Below, in pieces: positions 56,872 to 64,000 of a DNA stretch of 64,000 bases (positions are counted from its first letter, which is position 1; each line of letters starts with the position of its first letter). The translations under genes were made by a program, and so were the position numbers. Below the pieces are notes generated by a model that was not told the DNA's origin, did not search any database, and saw nothing but the letters and a program-made list of their open reading frames with translations. This DNA is from an uncultured Erythrobacter sp. (GTDB lineage Bacteria; Pseudomonadota; Alphaproteobacteria; Sphingomonadales; Sphingomonadaceae), in the NCBI GenBank assembly GCA_947502815.1, contig CANNBH010000001.1:2576818-2640817 (forward strand). The letters are read 5' to 3'.

Positions 56872-57735
56872 ATGGAAGCCAGCCTAGCATCTTATCAAAT
56901 CATCGCGGACTTGCTGGCCGAGCGCACGGGTCAGCACCTGACCGAAAGCCGTCGATGGCGCGTTCCAACTGCCCTTGCCGGGGTCTTTCGAAACCATAAC
57001 ATCAACAATGTCGATCAATTGGTGTGCCTGTTGGATGAACCGCGCCGCAGATCAGTCGACCACGACCTCGCCTCAGAAGTGGTCGAGGCGCTGCTCAACA
57101 ACGAAACCTATTTCTTTCGCGATAAACCAACATTTGACCAAATCCCCGACGCAATTCTGCCTGAAATCGCAAGCCGCCGGAGCCACACAAAGCGCCTCTC
57201 AATCTGGTGCGCGGGATGTTCAACTGGGCAAGAAGTTCACTCGCTTGCGATGCTGTTCGAAGACCAAAAAGATATCTGGCGGGGATGGAAGATCGATATT
57301 CTGGGCACGGATGTGTCCCACAATGTAATCCGCACGGCGCGCACTGGCTTATACAGCCAGTTTGAAGTGCAACGCGGGTTGGGCGTGGCGCAAATGTTGC
57401 GGCATTTTGATGAGACACCCGATGGATGGCAAATCCGCGACCACGTTCGCTCCATAACGCGCTTTCAGCAGCATAATGTCTTGAGCGAACCGCCGTCCCG
57501 GCACCGTTTCGACCTTATCTTGTGCCGCAATGTTCTGCTTTATTTTGAGCGCGATACACGCGAAATTGCCTTCCGCCACCTCGCCAAAGCCGTTGCCAGT
57601 GACGGTTTCTTGATGCTGGGCGCGGGGGAAACTGTTGTTGGGCAAACGCGGGCATTCAAACCCGCCACCCAACGGGCCAGTCTTTACGAATTGCAAGATT
57701 GCGAGAGCCAAAACCCTGTCGCTCTTCATGGCTGA
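56872..57735 (+). CDS. cheR: Chemotaxis protein methyltransferase CheR
   Basis: CheR methylates receptor glutamates with S-adenosylmethionine. The 287 residues contain the N-terminal helical domain and the SAM site WCAGCSTGQEVHSLAM, then CRNVLLYFE, which are diagnostic. It begins 4 bases after cheB and closes the core che operon. Confidence 0.95.
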   Translation: MEASLASYQIIADLLAERTGQHLTESRRWRVPTALAGVFRNHNINNVDQLVCLLDEPRRRSVDHDLASEVVEALLNNETYFFRDKPTFDQIPDAILPEIASRRSHTKRLSIWCAGCSTGQEVHSLAMLFEDQKDIWRGWKIDILGTDVSHNVIRTARTGLYSQFEVQRGLGVAQMLRHFDETPDGWQIRDHVRSITRFQQHNVLSEPPSRHRFDLILCRNVLLYFERDTREIAFRHLAKAVASDGFLMLGAGETVVGQTRAFKPATQRASLYELQDCESQNPVALHG

Positions 57736-57915
57736 CTCAAAGAGGTTGGATCCAACAACCTCAAAGCTGCGCCCAGCAAAACTTAACGCAAAACGCCCGT
57801 TTGTTAACGCGGGTATACGGCGCACTGCCTAAGAATTTTACCCTAAATTAGCCATTGGTATTTAGACAATTGGGCAACGCAACCGTGCCGTCAGGCGCGA
57901 GCAAGAGGATAGCTG

Positions 57916-59478
57916 GTGCCCGAACCGAAAAAACCTATACGCTTAACCCCGATCGGGCTCGTAATGGTTCCTCTGGTTACGATCTCCTTCGTCTTTGCGC
58001 TCATCGCGATGGTCGTCATCGCCAGCGACACCCTCGCCTTTGCCTCTGCCGAAGCATTATTGATCGCAGGCGCCGTCGTTTACGCTGCCACGATTTTTTT
58101 GTTGAGTCGGACGGGTATCGCCAATGTGCGAGAGCTGGAAACGCTGGGCAGCACGGATACATTGAGCCAGCTGCCCAATCGCCGCGCATTGCACACCGAT
58201 ATCAAACGGTATTCAAGCGGCGATGAAGAAGTGGCGATCGCTTTGATCGACCTCGATAGCTTCAAACAGGTCAACGATCACTATGGCCATTCGCTTGGCG
58301 ATGAATTGATCCAAGAATGCGCCCGCCTTCTTAAGGACACTTGCGGCGATGAGGCCAATTGCTACCGATTGGGCGGCGATGAATTTGCCGCCGTTATGCA
58401 TGGCCGGGTGGCCGGCACCATCCTTGAAGGGATGTGCCGTGCATTGTTGGAAAAACTGCATCGGCCTATCACTGTCGGCGGTCGCGAAATCACGGTTGGT
58501 GCAAGCATTGGCTTGGCCCGCAGCACAGCGGACATGCGCCTGCCTTCGTCTGAATTGCTGCGCCGGTCTGATGTGGCAATGTATATGTCAAAGCGCGGCG
58601 GGAAAATGCGCTGCACATGGTTCAATGAAACCTTTGATCAACGGCGTGAGGCCGTTCGTGAAATGGAAGACGACCTGCGCAGGGGCCTGGTGCAAAACGA
58701 ATTTGCCTTGGCTTATCAACCCTTGGTCGATGCCGAACAGGGCAAGATTGTCGCGGTTGAGGCGCTGCTGCGTTGGAACCGTCAGGACAAACGTCAAATC
58801 GGCCCCAATGTCTTTATTCCAGTCGCTGAGGATTCCGGCGTCATCAATCCGATCGGCCTTTGGGTGCTGCGTGAGGCGCTCAAAAACGCCTTGCGCTGGG
58901 ACAACATCACGCTGTCGGTCAACATTTCCGCAGCTCAACTGCGCAATCCGGAATTCCCAATCAAACTTGGCGAAATTTTGGAAGAAACGGGCTTTCCCGC
59001 GCATCTGCTCGAATTGGAAGTGACAGAGACCTGCCTTGTTCTGGACCCGGTCGTCGCGGAACGCAGTCTGGATGTAATCCGCAAGTTTGGCGTGCGCATT
59101 TCGCTGGATGACTTTGGCACCGGCTATGCCTCTATCGGGTTCTTGCGCCAATTCCGGTTTGAAAAACTTAAATTGGATCGCAGCTTAGTTGTGCAAGCCG
59201 GCGAAGATGACGGCAGCCGCGCCATGATGCTGTCCAGCATCGCCGTGGCGCGCGCCTTGAATATGGACGTCACGGCCGAGGGGGTTGAGACAACCGAACA
59301 AGCCGACATGGTCCGCCTTGCCGGGTGCGATCAAATTCAAGGGTGGCTCTATTATAAAGCCATGCCTGCAGACGAAGTGGACGCATTGATCACATCGCAA
59401 AAAGCGGCTGATCATATCACTTTGAGCGCAAATGGGGGCGGGTCTGAAACATCCGCAGCAACAGGAACGGGTGGGTAA
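57916..59478 (+). CDS. Membrane GGDEF-EAL protein
   Basis: The 520-residue protein starts at a GTG after AGAGGA. Two N-terminal membrane helices precede a GGDEF domain with intact RLGGDEF and an EAL domain with intact EALLRW, LDDFGTGYAS and AEGVETTEQ. Both cyclase and phosphodiesterase motifs are preserved, so it may have either activity. It stands between cheR and two chemoreceptors, linking c-di-GMP to this sensory unit. Confidence 0.92.
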   Translation: MPEPKKPIRLTPIGLVMVPLVTISFVFALIAMVVIASDTLAFASAEALLIAGAVVYAATIFLLSRTGIANVRELETLGSTDTLSQLPNRRALHTDIKRYSSGDEEVAIALIDLDSFKQVNDHYGHSLGDELIQECARLLKDTCGDEANCYRLGGDEFAAVMHGRVAGTILEGMCRALLEKLHRPITVGGREITVGASIGLARSTADMRLPSSELLRRSDVAMYMSKRGGKMRCTWFNETFDQRREAVREMEDDLRRGLVQNEFALAYQPLVDAEQGKIVAVEALLRWNRQDKRQIGPNVFIPVAEDSGVINPIGLWVLREALKNALRWDNITLSVNISAAQLRNPEFPIKLGEILEETGFPAHLLELEVTETCLVLDPVVAERSLDVIRKFGVRISLDDFGTGYASIGFLRQFRFEKLKLDRSLVVQAGEDDGSRAMMLSSIAVARALNMDVTAEGVETTEQADMVRLAGCDQIQGWLYYKAMPADEVDALITSQKAADHITLSANGGGSETSAATGTGG

Positions 59479-59484
59479 TCGATC

Positions 59485-61299
59485 ATGAGTGCTTTGCAAG
59501 AAATTGGATTGGATCTTAAGGCACAAGAGGCTGCTGAAAAGGCCGCCGAAGCGCCTGTGAGAAGCGCAGGAAAATCGCTGGAAGACGGCATTTTTGGCCA
59601 GTTCGCAGCCCTTTCAATCGGCCGCAAAATCACTTGGTTCTTCGGCATCAATCTCACCGTTGCCCTGCTTGCAGGATTGGTTTTGATTGGGGTCTTCGTC
59701 CAGGTCAACTCGCGCACGGATGCAATCAGCGCAGTCCATGATCAGGCGATCGCTTCTGAACAAATCGTTGTCGAAATGGCCGAAGCTCAACGCCATGCTG
59801 AAGTGTTCATTCTTACCAGCGATCAAGAGCGTGCCCGCAACGCCCTTTTAAACATTTCTGCGGCTGATGCGAAGCTTAGCGTCCTTAGCGAAATTGCCCC
59901 AGCATCGAGCGCCGAAACCGCGTCTATGGTGGCCGCTGTGAAGACGCCGCTGAACGAAATGCGCACCCAAATCGAAGCGGCCCTTTTGGTGGACGATGCG
60001 TCCAGCTCTGCGCAGGATGCGATCCTGTCCAATGCCAGTTCAGCAATCGAAACCGCGCGCCAGATGACCGTTTCCGTGGAAGAAGGCGCCCATGAATTGT
60101 CAGAAAGCGGCGCGGAATTAGCTTCGAATCTGTTGGTGCTGTGGATCGCTCTGGCTGCTCTTTTGAGCGTGCTCACCATCATTGCTCAACGCTATTTTGA
60201 TCGCAATGTTGGCCAATCTCTGCGCGAGATGGTGGATCAAATGACCGGACTCGCGAAGGGGCAAAAAACTTTGCAGATTTCCGGCAAAGATCGCGCCGAT
60301 GAGATCGGCGATATGGCCCGCGCTTTGAGTATTTTCGTGCGCGGGGGACAAAGGCTTGAGCGGTTAAGCCAAGAGCGCGCACAGAGCGCCCGCGATGAAT
60401 TGGAAGAAAAAGCGCGCGTTCAGGCAAAAGAAGAAACCGCGCGAAAAGAACGCGAAGAAACGCTGCTTGGTATTGCCGATCAGTTTGAACGCACTGTGGG
60501 CGACGTGGTGAACGGCGTCGCGTCGGCGTCGAGCCAATTGCAGTCCACTTCAACCATGATGGCAGCCACCGCCGAACAATCGAGCAACCGCACCTCTGAC
60601 GTCGCCGTGTCTATGGAAGAAGCCAACACAGGCGCAACAGCCGCCGCCGCAGCAAGCGATGAATTCGCCATGTCGATTGGTGAAATCAGCCGCCAAGCCG
60701 CCTCCTCGGCTCAACTGGCCCGTCAGGCGACCAATTCCGCAAATGAGGCGGATTCAACCATCGCGGAATTGTCGGAATCGGCCCAGCAAGTCGGTCAAAT
60801 CGTGGAATTGATTCAAACCATTGCTCAGCGCACCAATCTGCTCGCCCTAAACGCATCGATCGAAGCGGCGCGCGGCGGTGAGGCAGGACGCGGGTTTGCC
60901 GTTGTGGCCAGCGAAGTCAAAGAGCTGGCCATGCAAACCAGCCGCGCAACCGAACAAATCGCAGAGCAAATCCGCTCCATGCAGGACACAACCGGAGCCA
61001 GCGTTAAGGCGCTCAAATCAATCTCAAGCGAGGTCCAACAATTGGAAACCACTGCCATCTCGATCGCGAGCGCGGTGGACCAACAATCGGTGGCCGGTCA
61101 AGATTTGGCCCATTCCATCGATCTTGCCGCACGCGGTACGGAAAAGGTCGCCGGTCACATCAAGGAAGTGCACGAATTGTCTGTCTCCACAGGATCAGCC
61201 GCCAGCCAAGTGCTTTCAAGTTCGACTGCGCTGGAACAACAGGCCGCGACACTGCGAACTCAGGTCGATCAATTCCTCTCCAAAGTCCGCGAAAGCTGA
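59485..61299 (+). CDS. Methyl-accepting chemotaxis protein with HAMP
   Basis: The 604-residue receptor has two membrane helices (about 50-72 and 213-232), a periplasmic four-helix-type sensor between them, a HAMP domain (about 233-290) and the signalling domain, with the conserved hairpin [18 protein letters not shown]. The gene begins 6 bases after the GGDEF-EAL gene. It should pair with the cheA complex encoded upstream. The ligand is unknown. Confidence 0.94.
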   Translation: MSALQEIGLDLKAQEAAEKAAEAPVRSAGKSLEDGIFGQFAALSIGRKITWFFGINLTVALLAGLVLIGVFVQVNSRTDAISAVHDQAIASEQIVVEMAEAQRHAEVFILTSDQERARNALLNISAADAKLSVLSEIAPASSAETASMVAAVKTPLNEMRTQIEAALLVDDASSSAQDAILSNASSAIETARQMTVSVEEGAHELSESGAELASNLLVLWIALAALLSVLTIIAQRYFDRNVGQSLREMVDQMTGLAKGQKTLQISGKDRADEIGDMARALSIFVRGGQRLERLSQERAQSARDELEEKARVQAKEETARKEREETLLGIADQFERTVGDVVNGVASASSQLQSTSTMMAATAEQSSNRTSDVAVSMEEANTGATAAAAASDEFAMSIGEISRQAASSAQLARQATNSANEADSTIAELSESAQQVGQIVELIQTIAQRTNLLALNASIEAARGGEAGRGFAVVASEVKELAMQTSRATEQIAEQIRSMQDTTGASVKALKSISSEVQQLETTAISIASAVDQQSVAGQDLAHSIDLAARGTEKVAGHIKEVHELSVSTGSAASQVLSSSTALEQQAATLRTQVDQFLSKVRES

Positions 61300-61384
61300 T
61301 CGGATTACGCCCTACCCCTTAGCGTTTTGACGGGGGTTCGAAGGCCGGCCTTGTAAAGGGCTTTCGTTCACCAAGGAGCATGTC

Positions 61385-63358
61385 TTGCCGCGTCTAAAGC
61401 GCGCGGCATTGGTGCGAATTTCCGCGCGGTGGATGGCTCTGGGGTGCTCTTTCATGAATATGATGATGCAAATGGAGGCGGACGACACCCGCACCGATCC
61501 ATTTGCCCCACGCGAACCCAATGCGCGCCATATTCTGGAGCAAGAGGCGCGCAAAGACGCGCTGGCCCCATCGGATGTCTCAGAACCGAACGCTGCCCTG
61601 TCTCCCGCGAGCACCCGGACTTTTCTGGAAAAAATACCGTGGTTCCACAATCTGGGACTGCGGGGCAAAGTGCACAGCATCTTTGGCGTGTTCTTCGGCA
61701 TTGTTTTTGCGATGATGTTGATTTTGGGACTTGGACTGAGCGAATTGTGGCTGCGCTACTCGGCATCGGCGCATGCCAATGATGCGCTGGTCGAAGCGGT
61801 GGAACTGCGCAGCGTTGCGGGGGACCTGCGCTACAATTCGGCCCGGTATTTCTTTGCAGAAGAAGACATGATCCTAGAGCGCCAACGGCGCAAATTTGAT
61901 GAAGCAGACAAACGCGTCACCGCGATTGAAGAAGTGGCCGCGACATCGCTGCCTTCCGTCGTCCCACAACTGATGAAAATGCGCACCGACTTTGGCGCTT
62001 ACAGCGGCACGTTCAACGCTTTGGTGAATGCGCGCGCCCAAGACAAAGAATCAGAAAGAGCCGCGATTTTGGGGCAGCGCCTGATCGCCAACGGCGAAAC
62101 TTTGGCCAAGGATACGCGCGAAATGGCCGACAGTCTGTCTGGCCACCGCGCAGCCAATCAAAAGGCTGGGCTGACCTATTTTACCTATTTGATCTTGGTC
62201 ATCATCGCGCTGTCGACCGTCGCCTCAGTCATCCTTGGCATCGGATTGCGGTATCTGTCTGTGGATGTGTCGCAAAAAATATCGGAGATTTCAGGCGGGA
62301 TGGCCCGGCTTGCGCGCGGCGACCGTGATTTTAAGATCATTGGGCATGACCGCAAGGATGAAATCGGCGAAATGCTGCGTGCGCTTTCCATGTTTAAACG
62401 CGCCAACGCACAGCTCGAATTGTGGGCGCGTGAACGCACCGAGCAGGCCGAAGATTCCATGCGATTGCAGCACGAACGTGACGTGGAACGACAAGAGGCA
62501 GAGGCGCGCAAATCCGCCTTGCTGCATGAGGTCGCGCTCCAATTTGAACGGACAGTCGGCGAAGTGGTCGAAAGCGTCGCCGCTGCATCACGTGAGCTTG
62601 GCACCACGGCATCGACAATGGCCGCAACTGCGGATGAGGCAAGCGAGCGAACGTCGGATTTGTCGCAACATATGGAAGACGCCAACCTTGGCGCGACAAC
62701 CGCTGCCGCTGCCAGTGATGAATTTGCCCTTTCCATCGAAGAGGTCAGCCAACAAGCGGGCTCTTCCAGTGCTTTGGCACGGCTCGCCCATGATGCGACC
62801 GAAGAAGCCGATACGACGATTTCAGCTCTGTCCATTTCGGCCGAACAGGTCGGTCAGATCGTCGAGCTGATCCAAACCATCGCCCAGCGCACCAATCTGC
62901 TGGCGCTCAACGCATCAATCGAGGCGGCGCGCGGCGGCGAAGCTGGACGCGGCTTTGCCGTAGTGGCCAGTGAGGTGAAGGAATTGGCAATGCAGACCAG
63001 TCGGGCAACCGAGGAGGTGGCAAACCAAATTTGTTCGATGCAGGATAAGACAGGTGCTTGCGTGACCGCACTTCGCGCAATTGCGAAACAGGTCAAAGAT
63101 CTAGACCACACCACAATGGCCATCGCCAGCGCCGTCAATCAACAATCCAGCGCTGGACAAGAATTGGCCGAAAATATTGATTTGGCCGCGCGCGGAACCG
63201 CAAAGGCCGCAGGCCAAGTCACAACCGTGCGGGAATTGTCGCGATCCACGGGCATGGCCGCAAATCGAGTGTTGAGCAGCGCCAACGACCTGCAAAGCCA
63301 AGCCACCACGCTAAGCGTGCAGGTAAAGACCTTCCTCAACCGAGTGAGAGAGGCCTGA
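61385..63358 (+). CDS. Methyl-accepting chemotaxis protein
   Basis: This 657-residue receptor resembles its neighbour in the signalling half (same hairpin) but has a longer N-terminus (about 90 cytoplasmic residues), membrane helices at about 96-123 and 260-285, a periplasmic helical sensor and a HAMP domain. The TTG at 61385 lies 6 bases after AAGGAG and is the best start; ATG codons at 61433 and 61454 are alternatives. A tiny frame (ATG 61380 to TAA) overlaps the start. Confidence 0.92.
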   Translation: MPRLKRAALVRISARWMALGCSFMNMMMQMEADDTRTDPFAPREPNARHILEQEARKDALAPSDVSEPNAALSPASTRTFLEKIPWFHNLGLRGKVHSIFGVFFGIVFAMMLILGLGLSELWLRYSASAHANDALVEAVELRSVAGDLRYNSARYFFAEEDMILERQRRKFDEADKRVTAIEEVAATSLPSVVPQLMKMRTDFGAYSGTFNALVNARAQDKESERAAILGQRLIANGETLAKDTREMADSLSGHRAANQKAGLTYFTYLILVIIALSTVASVILGIGLRYLSVDVSQKISEISGGMARLARGDRDFKIIGHDRKDEIGEMLRALSMFKRANAQLELWARERTEQAEDSMRLQHERDVERQEAEARKSALLHEVALQFERTVGEVVESVAAASRELGTTASTMAATADEASERTSDLSQHMEDANLGATTAAAASDEFALSIEEVSQQAGSSSALARLAHDATEEADTTISALSISAEQVGQIVELIQTIAQRTNLLALNASIEAARGGEAGRGFAVVASEVKELAMQTSRATEEVANQICSMQDKTGACVTALRAIAKQVKDLDHTTMAIASAVNQQSSAGQELAENIDLAARGTAKAAGQVTTVRELSRSTGMAANRVLSSANDLQSQATTLSVQVKTFLNRVREA

Positions 63359-63420
63359 ATGCACGGCCCAAAGCGGGCTTCGCGGAAAAACTCGATCCCG
63401 GCAGGTTCATTGCTGTCAGG

Positions 63421-64000
63421 TCAAATTCCACCCTTAATCGCAAAGCCATTGAGACCGAGTTCACCCGATGCGACTGAAAGGTAACGTTGATCAGGCAGCT
63501 TCCCTTTGGTTAGGCTGGTGCCAAGGTGCTCCCACATCAAATAGGCGCTCTCAAACAGCCTGGATTTGCTGCGGCTCATCCACTGGCGATAGCGACCATC
63601 AGCGGCGCTGCGCATTGCCTTGTCAGAGGCAGTCGAACGCAAGCTGTCCAGCAGTTCGAGGCCCATCATATGGCCCGCTGTGAAATTGGGCGCTCCGATT
63701 GCCATTGATCGTTCAAGCAGCTCAAAAATTCGGGCTTCGATTTGAATGGTGTCGCCCTCCCCGCGAGCCGCCTCAGCCCAAGCGGCCGAAATCGGCGCAT
63801 CGGCTATATGCGGTGCCCAATCGGCGAGGTTGTGGAACCATTGCAGCCGATTTCCGACATTCCCGGTTCGGGCCAAAATCAACGCCGCGACGGTTGCTGC
63901 CCACAGGTCGCGGCGCTTCTTGCCCAAGATGAGGATAGCGTCATCAATCCCGCCCCCGTTGCTTGAAAGCGTTGCCAAGGCATCTTCGCGGCCCATCCGC
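63421..64000 (-). CDS. Helical protein of unknown function (may continue beyond window)
   Basis: The minus-strand frame ends at 63421 and stays open to the window edge; an ATG at 63996 would give 191 residues but the true start may lie further out. The sequence is helical and Ala/Arg-rich, with no signal peptide and no known motif (ILGKKRRDLWAATVAALILA, RYRQWMSRSKSRLFES). It is convergent with the second chemoreceptor. Confidence 0.6.
   Translation of the reverse strand, partial: RMGREDALATLSSNGGGIDDAILILGKKRRDLWAATVAALILARTGNVGNRLQWFHNLADWAPHIADAPISAAWAEAARGEGDTIQIEARIFELLERSMAIGAPNFTAGHMMGLELLDSLRSTASDKAMRSAADGRYRQWMSRSKSRLFESAYLMWEHLGTSLTKGKLPDQRYLSVASGELGLNGFAIKGGI

Overview
The window reads as chromosomal DNA of a high-GC alphaproteobacterium, most likely a marine member of the Sphingomonadales (Erythrobacter-like). 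Supporting signs are an Entner-Doudoroff operon (zwf-edd-glk) with no phosphofructokinase gene in sight, an RcdA-type (DUF1465) protein, two small YdcH-like proteins, a PtsP-type nitrogen PTS enzyme I, a TonB-dependent siderophore receptor, and frequent TTG/GTG starts. The genus is inferred from gene content only. I saw no tRNA, rRNA, CRISPR array, prophage or insertion sequence.

Layout. 1-2775: end of a Gly-Asn/Asp-rich protein and a CHASE2-EAL c-di-GMP enzyme. 2844-10914: housekeeping (PKHD-type hydroxylase, Gly/Glu-rich lipoprotein, serS with an unusual insertion, surE, RCK potassium channel, rimO, transglutaminase). 11061-18114: zwf-edd-glk-ppc-like carbon operon. 18324-24849: L,D-transpeptidase facing a minus-strand set (ptsP, rodZ-like, TPR periplasmic protein, tilS). 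25007-28952: two small YdcH-like genes, rcdA, glpK, a metallo-beta-lactamase-fold hydrolase. 29006-35727: an accessory stretch with a broken gene, three exported proteins of unknown function (one with seven exact 135-bp cysteine repeats) and a LuxR-type regulator divergent from a 7TM histidine kinase. 35938-37940: PadR regulator plus a possible di-iron protein, divergent from a membrane protein that resembles styrene-oxide isomerase. 37981-52236: acyl-CoA ligase, nadA, transporters, Old Yellow Enzyme, lipB, arsC-like, a Fur-type site with a siderophore receptor, an orphan 2Fe-2S subunit, class II aldolase, MATE pump. 52309-63358: chemotaxis operon cheA-cheW-cheY-cheB-cheR followed by a GGDEF-EAL protein and two methyl-accepting proteins. 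The last gene runs off the end.

How the parts fit. Glucose phosphorylated by Glk is oxidised by Zwf and dehydrated by Edd, and the PEP carboxylase-like protein would refill oxaloacetate. The chemotaxis operon carries its own receptors and a c-di-GMP enzyme, so it looks like a complete sensory unit for a motor or surface system encoded elsewhere. The least ordinary parts are the 29-38 kb stretch (new exported repeat protein, broken gene with a palindrome over its stop codon, PadR module, dispersed palindromic elements), the SerRS insertion and the PEP carboxylase-like protein with a rewritten active-site loop.
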